NCBI GenBank assembly: GCA_016840825.1
Contig: JAEORN010000291.1
Span: forward strand, 1-55,116
DNA length: 55,116 nt
Source: Candidatus Thorarchaeota archaeon
GTDB lineage: Archaea > Asgardarchaeota > Thorarchaeia > Thorarchaeales > Thorarchaeaceae
Direction of reading: 5' to 3'
Below are positions 24,169-32,867 of the stretch, in pieces. The notes under the pieces are model-generated. The model did not search any database. It worked only from the letters and a program-made list of their open reading frames with translations, and was not told the DNA's origin. Numbering within the stretch: position 1 is the stretch's first letter; each line of letters begins with the position of its first letter. The translations under genes and the position numbers were made by a program.

Positions 24169-26460
24169 CTACTGCTTGAAGACAACCCTTAGAATCTGCC
24201 CTTTCTTGAATTTGGATTTCACCGCAACGACTTCAGGAGCAATCTCCTCAAATCCAACTTTCTCATCATCGATATACGCTCTTGACGGGATCCATTCATT
24301 GGTAAACACAAAGAAGATCGAATCTTCATCTCTCGAATCTCGATTAACTTTCATGCTTAGCTCTTTTCCGCCATCGTTCCAATCTACATCACTAATCTCA
24401 ATAGCTCCCTGTGAGAAGTGAAAGCTAGTACTCAATACATTTGGTGTTTTACTTTCAGGTTTGATCATCAATAATTTGCTTGTATGTGGCTTTAGTCCAA
24501 AAATACCAATCTCTTCTTCAGACAGTCCATGATACTCTTGGTTCCAAAAGTCAAATACATGATGAGGAGTTTCAGGTTCTAGACCTAGGGACTGGAGAGA
24601 TACCTTTACGTCGAGTGCAGTTTCGTTCAAATTGATAAAGCCAAGAACAACCCATTTTCCAGTTGGAGTTTCGATAGGAAGTGCAAATACTGAAGGATTT
24701 GACCTTTCTAAGGCATCTATTGATATGCCACCTTTTCTGATCGGTGGAAGAATTTTGTCTATGTAACCTAATCGCTCCTCAGATACTTCCATCATTCTGT
24801 CACTTAGCAGAACTGCTCCCCCACTAAGTGCAACAACATTAAGCCATAGCTTGACTTCATCATCCGTCAGGTCATTGTCGTCTTGGCGGACCAATACACA
24901 ATCTGGGTCATTAATCCAAAGGCGGTCATGCATGACAGCGCGTGTCATTGTATTTACTGAACACTCATAGACCCCTCCTCCCCAGTCATATCTCCAGTCA
25001 GTTGCAATATCTGTCCCAATTCTCATCATATTGACAATTCCGACACAAGGGCCTAACGGGGCTCCGCAACCAAGAATAAGATCGTCTCCAACTGCCTCTC
25101 TGATGGTTTCTAGCCCTCTTCTGATAGCCTGTGCTCTAGTTATTTTAGAATCATGTCGTTGACCAAGTATGGCTGCATGATAAAGGAAATCGATTTTGAA
25201 GTATTCAAAGCCATCCTGTTTCAATTTGGTGAATATACCCTTGATATGTTTGAGGACTTTTGGATTCGTCAGGTCAAGAGCATGATAGTTTCCTAGCCAT
25301 AGTGGATTCTCCCCCACAACGATTGGATTGTTATCTTCATCTCGAACAAACCAATCTCGCTTGTCCTTGAAGATCTCAGAATGCTCCGAAGCAACAAAAG
25401 GAGCTGTCCAGACTCCTGCTCGATACCCTTTCTCTCGTATCTTCTTTACAAGTGATGAAAGTCCACTGCCAAACCTTGCATTTTCATCCCAATCGCCAAC
25501 CTTCATCTGATATCCATCATCTATCTGGATCCATTCGATTCGCTTACCAAAGCGATCAGCAAGAAATTGTGTATTCTCAACTATCTCTCCTTCATCCGGC
25601 ATTGTGTAGTAGAAATACCAACTGCACCAGCCAACTGGTACATTTTTCCATTTGATGGCATTCATCCTTGACGCAGTGAATTCCGTATATGTTTCCAAAC
25701 TTCTGTGTGCATCCTTGCTATATAGTACAAGCATCTCTTCTGATACAATCGTATCTTTTTCAGTAACAGGAACATTGTCTGTGTGAGATGTTGCGATTAG
25801 AACTGATAATCTGGATTTCTCCGCATCACGTCCTCTTGCTGAAATAGTCGATAGCTGATCTGCCATCGTTGAGAAACCAAGAACAATAGAGTGTCGAGTC
25901 TTGGTATTTTGTAGGACTGAATAGAAATGGCTTAGATTTTCACCAACCTCTATGGGTTGTGCTTGGCTTAGTTCCCAAGAGTGAAATCCGTTTCTGAAGA
26001 ACCTCAGGTTCTCATAATTCCAGCCTGTCACTACTCTTGATGCATCATCCACATCTATGACTAGGGTGTCAATAGCTTTGACAAGAACCTCGCTGGCTCT
26101 GTTTCTATACTGTACAATTGCTGTAAAACCGGAGATTTTCTCATAGACTGATAGTTTGATGCTAAGGTCAGTGGTCTTTTCGACATCTTGAACTTTTATG
26201 ATTACAGATTTTCCTTTCATTCTCTCATCTTGAAAATCAAGTGCACTGAAAGACTTGTAGATCATCTTTCTGGAATCAAGGACTTCACGGTCTGTATGCA
26301 CTAATACATAAGCTTTGGAGAAGCAAATCACGTTTTCAGCCTGTGATGTCAAAGAAATGCATCCGAGTCGAGTATCATAAGTCACAGTGATGATACCGTT
26401 TGTGAGATGGATCGTGCTTTCTCCGACATCGACTTTACATGTTTGCTGTTCATTCATCAA
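24169..26460 (-). CDS. GH36-family alpha-galactosidase-like glycosidase (763 aa)
   Basis: The central TIM barrel has GWCSWYFYY, WIQIDDGYQ, GVWTAPFVASEHS and YFKIDFLYHA, in which Asp424 is the expected nucleophile. A downstream RIGTDIATDW holds the likely acid/base aspartate. The N-terminal 270 residues form the beta-supersandwich typical of GH36, and a C-terminal beta domain closes the protein. No signal peptide is present, so it acts inside the cell. Alpha-galactoside hydrolysis is the best guess, but the family also includes alpha-N-acetylgalactosaminidases and raffinose-type transferases. The start at 26460 has GGAGG nearby. It ends 5 bases from the convergent FAH-family gene. Confidence 0.9.
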   Translation of the reverse strand: MMNEQQTCKVDVGESTIHLTNGIITVTYDTRLGCISLTSQAENVICFSKAYVLVHTDREVLDSRKMIYKSFSALDFQDERMKGKSVIIKVQDVEKTTDLSIKLSVYEKISGFTAIVQYRNRASEVLVKAIDTLVIDVDDASRVVTGWNYENLRFFRNGFHSWELSQAQPIEVGENLSHFYSVLQNTKTRHSIVLGFSTMADQLSTISARGRDAEKSRLSVLIATSHTDNVPVTEKDTIVSEEMLVLYSKDAHRSLETYTEFTASRMNAIKWKNVPVGWCSWYFYYTMPDEGEIVENTQFLADRFGKRIEWIQIDDGYQMKVGDWDENARFGSGLSSLVKKIREKGYRAGVWTAPFVASEHSEIFKDKRDWFVRDEDNNPIVVGENPLWLGNYHALDLTNPKVLKHIKGIFTKLKQDGFEYFKIDFLYHAAILGQRHDSKITRAQAIRRGLETIREAVGDDLILGCGAPLGPCVGIVNMMRIGTDIATDWRYDWGGGVYECSVNTMTRAVMHDRLWINDPDCVLVRQDDNDLTDDEVKLWLNVVALSGGAVLLSDRMMEVSEERLGYIDKILPPIRKGGISIDALERSNPSVFALPIETPTGKWVVLGFINLNETALDVKVSLQSLGLEPETPHHVFDFWNQEYHGLSEEEIGIFGLKPHTSKLLMIKPESKTPNVLSTSFHFSQGAIEISDVDWNDGGKELSMKVNRDSRDEDSIFFVFTNEWIPSRAYIDDEKVGFEEIAPEVVAVKSKFKKGQILRVVFKQ

Positions 26461-26517
26461 AAGATGCCTCCAGTCTACAAATTGGCAGACTAGACTCCTC
26501 TTATGCTTTACCTGAGA

Positions 26518-27075
26518 TTAATTTCCTTCTAGCTGTCTTGCTCTCTCCATCGCTTCATCTGCTTCAGCGTATTCGAATAGCTTCTTGTGAGCATTAGCCA
26601 GCATCATCCAAGCTTCACTATCTCTTGCTTGCATTTTCATGTAATTTCTGAGGTAAATCTTAACACCTTCATAGTCATCTAGTTTCTCGCTACACTTTGC
26701 TGCGTAAAAGAGAGCACGTTTATGATTCATTTCGGGACCCATTACTTTTCTAAAGACCTCGAGTGCTTCCCTCCATTCACCGTTATCATAGTGATCCATA
26801 CCCTCTTCGAACACAATCTCAAGCTCGCCATACTCAGGCATTCTCATAGCAACTGACATTGTGAATAGTGATGAAGTGCAGCATATCAGAATCATACCTA
26901 CTAGTACGCCTAGTCCCAGAATCGCCGCTGGTGGTGCAATAGGAGGCAAGTAGCCCCAACCAACTGCCCATGCTAGAATTACCGATCCCAGAATGACTGT
27001 TAATCCTGCAATTCCTACAATTTTGGCCTTTCTTGTTCCACCCTGTTCTGGTGTTCCACTTGGCTCAGGCATCAT
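26518..27075 (-). CDS. membrane protein with cytoplasmic TPR domain (185 aa)
   Basis: Two hydrophobic helices (about 18-40 and 46-75) are followed by about 110 residues with TPR character: EEGMDHYDNGEWREALEVF, then ALFYAAKCSEKLDDYEGV and AWMMLANAHKKLFEYAEAD. TPR repeats are helical hairpins that bind peptides. With the helices at the N-terminus the repeats should face the cytoplasm, making this an anchored adaptor. A soluble TPR protein is encoded just upstream on the same strand (52-base gap), so they may work together. Confidence 0.8.
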   Translation of the reverse strand: MMPEPSGTPEQGGTRKAKIVGIAGLTVILGSVILAWAVGWGYLPPIAPPAAILGLGVLVGMILICCTSSLFTMSVAMRMPEYGELEIVFEEGMDHYDNGEWREALEVFRKVMGPEMNHKRALFYAAKCSEKLDDYEGVKIYLRNYMKMQARDSEAWMMLANAHKKLFEYAEADEAMERARQLEGN

Positions 27076-27127
27076 GAATCATCACATCTAATCAGTTTAG
27101 AATTACTCACCTTTTAGATGTACTGAA

Positions 27128-27784
27128 TCAATCAATCTCTTTCTTTTCATCGAAATCTCTGTCAAGCCGTTCCTTTATCTTCTGAGCTTTCTTAATGTGA
27201 TTCTCTTCAGCTTTCTTAGCTTCTAATCTATCTCTAGCTACATCTATCCACTGATCAACTCTACTTGATAGATGTGGTTTCAATTCTATGGCATACTCAG
27301 CATATGCTATTGCTTTCTCGTCCTCTTCCTCAATGAAATGGCAATTTGCTTTGTTATAGAATGCGTCAGCATACGTTGGATCAAGGGCAACAGCTCTAGT
27401 GTATGCTTCTAGTGCCTTTCGCCCTTCTGTAAGTCTTGAATAGCAATTTCCGAGATTGTTCCATCCTTCAGGGTCATCCGGATTTAACTCAAGGGCCTTT
27501 TCATAGCAGACTCTTGCGGCTTTGAAATCTGCAAGATTGTAGAGTGCGTTTGCCTTATTGTACCAAATCTCATAGATTCCATTGTCGATTGATAATGCTT
27601 CGTCATATGCGCTGACGGCCTCCTCATCTCTATCAAGTTCGCCTAGTGTGTATCCCAAGTTATACCATCCCTCAAGAGAATCGGGATGTGATTCAAGAAA
27701 TTCTCTAAGAACCTTCTCCGCTTCCTTGAGATCTCCTCTTTGGATCAATCCAATTGCTATGTCGATGGGGTTCTCGTCTTTCAT
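27128..27784 (-). CDS. tetratricopeptide repeat protein (218 aa)
   Basis: From about residue 5 to 170 the protein is five consecutive 34-residue TPR units with the family spacing: LEGWYNLGYTLGELDRDEEA, IWYNKANALYNLADFKAA, GWNNLGNCYSRLTEGRKA and AFYNKANCHFIEEEDEKA. The last 45 residues form a Lys/Glu-rich helix. No enzymatic domain is attached, so it is a scaffold or adaptor. Its SD site (GGAGGGG) lies inside a strong hairpin just before the ATG, which could limit translation. A membrane TPR gene follows on the same strand. Confidence 0.88.
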   Translation of the reverse strand: MKDENPIDIAIGLIQRGDLKEAEKVLREFLESHPDSLEGWYNLGYTLGELDRDEEAVSAYDEALSIDNGIYEIWYNKANALYNLADFKAARVCYEKALELNPDDPEGWNNLGNCYSRLTEGRKALEAYTRAVALDPTYADAFYNKANCHFIEEEDEKAIAYAEYAIELKPHLSSRVDQWIDVARDRLEAKKAEENHIKKAQKIKERLDRDFDEKKEID

Positions 27785-27792
27785 CAGGCACT

Positions 27793-27809
27793 CCCCTCCT
27801 TGGGAGGGG
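27793..27809 (-). promoter_or_regulatory. hairpin that hides the SD site of the TPR gene
   Basis: Read on the - strand, CCCCTCC (27809-27803), loop CAA and GGAGGGG (27799-27793) form a 7-bp GC-rich hairpin. The 3' arm is the SD site, eight bases before the ATG at 27784. In the closed form the ribosome cannot bind, so a factor, temperature or coupling with the upstream gene may be needed. It could also serve as a terminator for the upstream 91-aa gene. Confidence 0.5.
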
Positions 27810-27829
27810 ATAAGCCTTTGGAATAGTAC

Positions 27830-28105
27830 TTAATCTGTTTTTGCTGTCCTACGGGCAAGAATCGTAAGGATAATCCCAACTATACCTGTTGTTTGAGAAA
27901 GAATAGTAAGTGCATCCCAAAAAGCAGTTGCCCCTGAAATCCATACCACTTGGATCAGTCCTATTATGATGCCAATGAGGCTCATACCGACAGCAATTCC
28001 AATGACAAACTTACCAGTACCCACCCGGGCAGTAGTTAGGAGGTATCCTCCCACAATTGCTCCAATACCTCCACTTGCAGCGATGATTCCCAAGATGTAT
28101 ATCAA
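27830..28105 (-). CDS. small polytopic membrane protein, 5' end uncertain (91 aa or more)
   Basis: The 91-residue frame from a TTG at 28105 has three hydrophobic segments (about 1-25, 32-55 and 68-85) and ends RRTAKTD. The same frame stays open upstream for about 40 codons that encode another clean hydrophobic helix (HGGIILLISS, then FFTYLPLLLT). No ATG, GTG or TTG begins that extension. An ATG at 28221 lies in another frame at just the right place, so a small frameshift near 28215 may separate the true start from the rest. The real protein probably has four helices and about 130 residues. I do not recognise the family. Confidence 0.6.
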   Translation of the reverse strand: MIYILGIIAASGGIGAIVGGYLLTTARVGTGKFVIGIAVGMSLIGIIIGLIQVVWISGATAFWDALTILSQTTGIVGIILTILARRTAKTD

Positions 28106-28310
28106 ATAAACTATAACCGGTTCAAGAGCAGCAAGTTCTGGTATAGTTAATAGTAATGGCAGGTAAGTGAAGAATCCTATGCTTCCTGTAACACTCGATA
28201 TTAGCAGGATGATACCACCATGAGTGCGAAAATGAAAGAATGCTTATTCTTCAAATGATATATCACCAAATGGAGATAAGCGCACTTACTTATCTTTCTG
28301 GTGTTAGAAT

Positions 28311-29156
28311 TCAAATCACTTCAAACGAACCAACAATCTTGCCTTTTCGAAATGTTGATGGCCTAAGCCCAAACGTCTTCAAAATCCTTGCAGCCTCAAC
28401 AACACCATCTCCAATGTCTTCAGGCCGATGAGCATCGGAACCCACCGTAACAGTACCAATATTACCCGAAACGAGTGCTTCAATTATCTTCTTAGAAGGA
28501 TGTGGCTCGAGCATTCCTTTTCTCCATGATGAGGTATTGATTTCAAATCCTACGTTATGCCTAATCATCTTCCTTGTCAATTCAGTAATATATAGCTCCC
28601 AGATCTCATTAATCCTCTCACCATATTTCTCCTCTCCGTATCTTCTATAGAGATCGATATGACCTAGGATATTGATCATGGAGGTTTCAATTACATCCTG
28701 TAATATTGAGAAGTAGATTTTCCCAAAAGTTTCCAAATTATATCGAGAGTATATAATGTCGGCATCTTCCTTTTTTGATATTGCGAGGTGATCAATGAGA
28801 TGCATAGAACCTATAATCAAATCCCAATCGGTACTCAGAAATCTTTCAGGTAGATTGTTGATTACGCCAGGATAGATATCAAGCTCTGCTCCCATGAGAA
28901 CGATCAAGCCATGCTCTGCATATTTATCAGCTGCACTATGGATAGTGCTCTCATAGTCCTCAATCCATTCGTTTGATCGCACATCTATCGCTTTTCCCCC
29001 TACTGAGATGAAGCAATCATTAGTAGCAGGATCTGTATCAACATGGGTTGTGAAGGCGATTTCTTTCATTCCTTTCTGCAAGGCCACTTCACAGAACTCA
29101 TCAACTGAACCTTGCGAATCAAATGAGTAGTTGGGGTGTATGTGATAGTCGATCAT
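28311..29156 (-). CDS. PHP-domain phosphoesterase, histidinol-phosphatase-like
   Basis: The metal site of the PHP family is complete: DYHIHPNYSFD, FTTHVDTD, GAELD, GSMHLID, GHIDLYRR and GSDAHRPEDIG supply the His, Glu and Asp ligands of a three-metal centre. Length and motif order fit HisK/HisJ-type histidinol-phosphate phosphatases, but the family also includes other phosphomonoesterases, and no his genes are nearby. I prefer the ATG at 29156 (about 281 aa) because AGGTG lies nine bases before it; a GTG four codons upstream (29168) overlaps that site. The gene follows the MFS transporter on the same strand after about 55 bases. Confidence 0.85.
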   Translation of the reverse strand: MIDYHIHPNYSFDSQGSVDEFCEVALQKGMKEIAFTTHVDTDPATNDCFISVGGKAIDVRSNEWIEDYESTIHSAADKYAEHGLIVLMGAELDIYPGVINNLPERFLSTDWDLIIGSMHLIDHLAISKKEDADIIYSRYNLETFGKIYFSILQDVIETSMINILGHIDLYRRYGEEKYGERINEIWELYITELTRKMIRHNVGFEINTSSWRKGMLEPHPSKKIIEALVSGNIGTVTVGSDAHRPEDIGDGVVEAARILKTFGLRPSTFRKGKIVGSFEVI

Positions 29157-29210
29157 TGAGGAGTCCACCTTGTAATTCTACATAACTATAGTCATTGTGT
29201 GTTGGATGTA

Positions 29211-30431
29211 CTATTCCTCGATTGCCAAGGTGACTGGTTCTTCAACTGTTCTAGGAATATCCCTCAGGAATAAAGCTGTGATTGCAGCGAGACCTGACAC
29301 AATTACAAGGAATAGGATTGAAGAGGTCAAACCATAGACATCACCAATCCAGCCAAAAATGGCAGGAGACAACGCTCCAGGTATTGCACCTATCGAGAAG
29401 AGCAGTCCAAATGCCAGTCCCTGTTTCTCTGTTGGCGACACCTCTGTTTCATACGCTTGTCCTGGCGGCACTCCGAAGAAGTAGATGAAACCAATCCCTA
29501 TCAAGACGAGAATAAGGGGAATCTGATCAAGTGAGAGATTCAACAACAAGAATAGTGGTACCATCGAAACAACAGAAAGAAACATGAAGGGCACCCTGAT
29601 TCCTGTTCTATCTGAGATTGGTGCGGATACTAACTCTCCAAAGAGGCCTGCAGTCAGCATAACTGCTGAAAGAGAGCCAGCCCACACAGGTTCGTATCCG
29701 TAGCTGTCAACCAGATAAATTGGCATCATCAAGGTAGTGCATCTGAATGGAATGCCTCTTAGTCCCATGAAGATCACTGCCACGAAGTAATTACGAGTCC
29801 AGCCAATCCGTTCCTTTGCTTCATTGTTGTTGCCATTCGCGATATCGATGCGTGCCTGATTATCGGAGTACTTCATTAGGATGAGTGTCGGAAAGAAAAT
29901 TGCAATGCCCAATAACCCGAGGGTGAAGAGAGGTTCTCGCCAGCTTCCAAAAATGACTAGAAGAGATACACCGACGAATGGGATGATAGCCATGCCAATC
30001 AGTCCCCCTGCGGCATTGAATCCGATCGCCTTTGCTCTAGCTGATTTTGGGAACTTAGCTGATATGGCTGGGAACGCAGATGGGTGATAGCCTGAAACTG
30101 CTAAACCAAGAGCTATCTGAGTGCCTAAAAGGAAGAGGAAGCTTGTTGCAAAGCTCTCAACCAACATTACCAGACCCGATAGGATAACGCTTATGGATAT
30201 GAAGAGGTCCCTAAGTCCTTTATCGCCAAGGTAACCTACAACCAAATGAGCTGATGTCATGGTGACGATGACTGCACTGGTAAGGATTCCCGCTTCAGTT
30301 AATGTAAGGGAAAGCTCGTCACGAATCAAAGGGAGGAATGGCGAGAGAGCGCCTGTGTACATATGATTCATGAGATGGGATAACGTGCATGCGAGTAGCA
30401 CACCATATGATGCCTTGGTTATCTTGGACAA
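29211..30431 (-). CDS. major facilitator superfamily transporter (406 aa)
   Basis: Twelve hydrophobic helices in two halves of six, with GYLGDKGLRDLF between helices two and three, mark an MFS carrier. The N-terminus SHLMNHMYTGALSPFLP lies on helix one, and a charged central loop (about 190-215, EAKERIGW) joins the halves. Such carriers exchange or co-transport small solutes; the substrate is not evident. The start is TTG at 30431 with AGGAG about 13 bases upstream. A long leader of about 170 bases with alternative hairpins precedes it, so expression may respond to a ligand. Confidence 0.88.
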   Translation of the reverse strand: MSKITKASYGVLLACTLSHLMNHMYTGALSPFLPLIRDELSLTLTEAGILTSAVIVTMTSAHLVVGYLGDKGLRDLFISISVILSGLVMLVESFATSFLFLLGTQIALGLAVSGYHPSAFPAISAKFPKSARAKAIGFNAAGGLIGMAIIPFVGVSLLVIFGSWREPLFTLGLLGIAIFFPTLILMKYSDNQARIDIANGNNNEAKERIGWTRNYFVAVIFMGLRGIPFRCTTLMMPIYLVDSYGYEPVWAGSLSAVMLTAGLFGELVSAPISDRTGIRVPFMFLSVVSMVPLFLLLNLSLDQIPLILVLIGIGFIYFFGVPPGQAYETEVSPTEKQGLAFGLLFSIGAIPGALSPAIFGWIGDVYGLTSSILFLVIVSGLAAITALFLRDIPRTVEEPVTLAIEE

Positions 30432-30482
30432 GTCACTATAGTCTCCTGTGATGGCGTTTTAGCCAGCTCTTGAGGCATGTAA

Positions 30483-30630
30483 ATGTGCTGATGAGGTACT
30501 CTGACACTTCAAGTTTTCATAAAAAGAGAAATATGCGGAAAGCTGATGACTAGGAAATCCCAATCATCAGCACATCCGACTTCGACTCGGTTTTTTTGTA
30601 TGTAACGCTTATACTTCCTCCCTTTTAAAC
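30483..30630 (-). promoter_or_regulatory. structured leader of the MFS gene with mutually exclusive hairpins
   Basis: On the - strand a TTTAAAAG box (30629-30622) suggests a transcript start near 30600. Segment A, ATGTGCTGATGA (30575-30564), can pair with segment B, TCATCAGC (30549-30542, 8 bp), or with segment C, TCATCAGCACAT (30494-30483, 12 bp), but not both. The A:B hairpin is followed by a T-rich tract (TTTCTCTTTTTAT), so it looks like a terminator, with A:C as the antiterminator form. A small CCGA/TCGG stem (30576-30590) lies before A. The transporter starts 52 bases after C. Confidence 0.45.
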
Positions 30631-30675
30631 TTCCGAAACTAAGCAATTGAAGTGTGTAAGGAAGCACAAGAGCCC

Positions 30676-32646
30676 TCAGAGTAACCCTGAGAGCCACATA
30701 CCGATTCGTAGAGCCAGGATATCATTGTCCTCTGAGGAATACAATCCAGTCATTCCCCAGTTATCTATGAAGAAGTTAGTGCCAGTTATCACTATCCTTC
30801 CTCCTGAGTCACCTTCGAAGCATGCAAGTACAGTGTTTCCTGAAGATCGCCCTAAGTAGGAATAGGACGCGTTCACATAGACCGGTGCTCCTAGGAAGTC
30901 GAATGAACTGACCCCTACGGTTATTGGATGTGCAGCTATGTTCGTTACCTCCAATATCCCATTCGATGGAAGTGTGTTGAATGAGAGTGAAGCGCCTGTC
31001 CAATCTAGGAAATCATTTAATGATGCTATGTCAAGTGTGGAATTGCTCAGAGCTGCAACGAATATTCCTCCACCATTCTGGAAGTATTCCTCGTATGCAT
31101 CTATCTCCTCTTGTGTGAATTGTACTGAAAATATGGATGGGTTGTTGTAGTTTGTTTCATTGATGTCCCATGCACATGGATCCAGCATGAATACAGCATC
31201 AAAATTGGAGAGATAGCTACTAGTAAGCAAGCTTCGATCTCTAATCTCTGTAACTGATATGTCATTACTCACAAGTTTGAGATATAGCTCTTTGAATTGT
31301 CCATAGGCAGTGTCGATAGTCCAAGTCGTGTGTGTGATATCAAATGCAATCTTCGCCTCTGCGACTATAGGTGTTAATCGTATCTCTAACGAGTCATTTG
31401 AGTAAGTTTCTTCAAAATTTAACTCACCTGTGATTGGAGTGGAAGACATTGGAACATGAATTTGAACAGGTACAATTGCGCTCTGATTTACAGTAATAGT
31501 ACTTGGTATATCTATGACACCAGCTGGAATTCCAGTTGTAGTGACACTAAATGTCGATAATGTAGAGGTAGTTATCTCCACATTGAAGGTATAGTTGTCT
31601 CCTTGAAACAGGGTTTCAAAATCTAATGGCAACGCATTCACATCCACATAGGTAACATGTGGAAGGTTATCATGAATAACTTCGTTATCAAGTACATTTT
31701 TTGCTTGTTGAAGATTTGCTTTACCTGCTCCCACGACATATTCAGGCTCATCTAATGCAATCGCTCCTTTTAGCAAGGCACTAGTAATTAAACCAGGAGT
31801 ATAATCATAGCCTTTAAGCTCACAATACTCAATGAGCTCAACAACATAGGCTGCAATCTTTGGAGATGCAAAACTTGTCCCGTAGTAAATTGCAGATGAA
31901 GTTTCAACATATCCTTCAATTGCAATGTCTGGCTTCATGTATCGATCTGCTGTGGGTCCCCAACTCGAGTAATATGCTGAATCTCCCGTTTCGTCTAAAG
32001 CTGCTACTGCGATAGCTTTTGAAAACACACTTGGTGAACTTATTGAAGTACCTGGGGTTCCGTAGTCTCCATCATTTCCTGCAGCTGATACAACTATGAC
32101 TCCTCTTGACCAAGCGAACTCGACTGCACTTTCAAGAGGGTCTCCATATGTAGGAGATGATCCAAGACTCAGATTGATAACAGTACAATTCTGTTCTATT
32201 GCCCAATATATGGCTGCCATCAATCCACTTGCTGTTGCATAGCCTGATGAATCAATTACTTTGGCAACAACGATGAGTGCAGTATCGCTATTTTGGACCA
32301 AGGCCCTGGTGACCATGGTGCCATGCTTCACATTATTTCCGGCGCCATCGTCTGGGTTTGAATCCGAAGTTGAAGTGTCTGTAAAATCATAGCCATATTG
32401 TGGAAGAATGAAGCTCCTTTCAGCAACTACCCTATTAGAAGTTGATATATCCTGATCCAAGCCTGAATCTATTATGGCAACTCTAACATCTCCTCCAGTT
32501 GGAGTAAAAATATCGGAAGGTATCAGGTTAATGATAGCTATAACTCCTGATGAAATAACTATCAAGAGAATTATGATAACAGCAGCGATTTTCTTCCCTG
32601 AAGACTGCGAAGTTTGATGTGGTGGTGTGTCCCAGTATAAAGCCAT
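30676..32646 (-). CDS. membrane-anchored subtilisin-like serine protease with C-terminal GATase-like domain
   Basis: Numbered from the ATG at 32646 (656 aa), a hydrophobic anchor spans about 18-42. The S8 domain follows with catalytic Asp60 (AIIDSGLD), His108 (KHGTMVT), the oxyanion Asn191 (AAGNDGD) and Ser258 (GTSFASP). A beta-sandwich region comes next (about 330-420). A final domain (about 430-650, with DAVFMLDPCAWD and YFQNGGGIFVAAL) resembles a class-I amidotransferase-like fold without its catalytic cysteine motif. The protease should face outward and process surface proteins or peptides. I prefer 32646 because GAGGG lies six bases before it; an in-frame ATG at 32688 is less well supported. 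Confidence 0.92.
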   Translation of the reverse strand: MALYWDTPPHQTSQSSGKKIAAVIIILLIVISSGVIAIINLIPSDIFTPTGGDVRVAIIDSGLDQDISTSNRVVAERSFILPQYGYDFTDTSTSDSNPDDGAGNNVKHGTMVTRALVQNSDTALIVVAKVIDSSGYATASGLMAAIYWAIEQNCTVINLSLGSSPTYGDPLESAVEFAWSRGVIVVSAAGNDGDYGTPGTSISSPSVFSKAIAVAALDETGDSAYYSSWGPTADRYMKPDIAIEGYVETSSAIYYGTSFASPKIAAYVVELIEYCELKGYDYTPGLITSALLKGAIALDEPEYVVGAGKANLQQAKNVLDNEVIHDNLPHVTYVDVNALPLDFETLFQGDNYTFNVEITTSTLSTFSVTTTGIPAGVIDIPSTITVNQSAIVPVQIHVPMSSTPITGELNFEETYSNDSLEIRLTPIVAEAKIAFDITHTTWTIDTAYGQFKELYLKLVSNDISVTEIRDRSLLTSSYLSNFDAVFMLDPCAWDINETNYNNPSIFSVQFTQEEIDAYEEYFQNGGGIFVAALSNSTLDIASLNDFLDWTGASLSFNTLPSNGILEVTNIAAHPITVGVSSFDFLGAPVYVNASYSYLGRSSGNTVLACFEGDSGGRIVITGTNFFIDNWGMTGLYSSEDNDILALRIGMWLSGLL

Positions 32647-32688
32647 TGTATTCCCTCGATAAACCGTTTTCCTGGTCAAAGAGCCCAT

Positions 32689-32867
32689 TCTATGAAACTA
32701 GATGAACTTGTCGAACAAGGAATTCTTGCACTTGAAACCTATTAAGAAGCTTCAAAAGGTACGTTATGTAGTGAATTTTGTACTTTAGCGGTATGGAAGG
32801 GTTGATTACAAGATTATTTATCAATGCCAAATCCTGCTTCACTTGTACACAATAAGAGGTACTGACA
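32689..32867. promoter_or_regulatory. divergent promoter region between protease and P-type ATPase genes
   Basis: On the + strand a TTATTTATC box (about 32814-32822) precedes the TTG start at 32868, which also has AGAGGT about 9 bases upstream. No gene is seen in these 179 bases. The protease promoter must lie on the other strand here, perhaps at CTTAATAG near 32742. Confidence 0.4.

Noticed and set aside
24169..26460. Reading the glycosidase as GH31 or GH97
   Set aside because: The order of WCSW, IDDGYQ, KIDF and the supersandwich N-terminus fits GH36.
30488..30549. Repeated TGATGA and CTGA words suggesting a C/D-box small RNA
   Set aside because: Spacing between the boxes does not fit the 10-12-base guide rule, and the words are explained by the inverted repeats of the leader.
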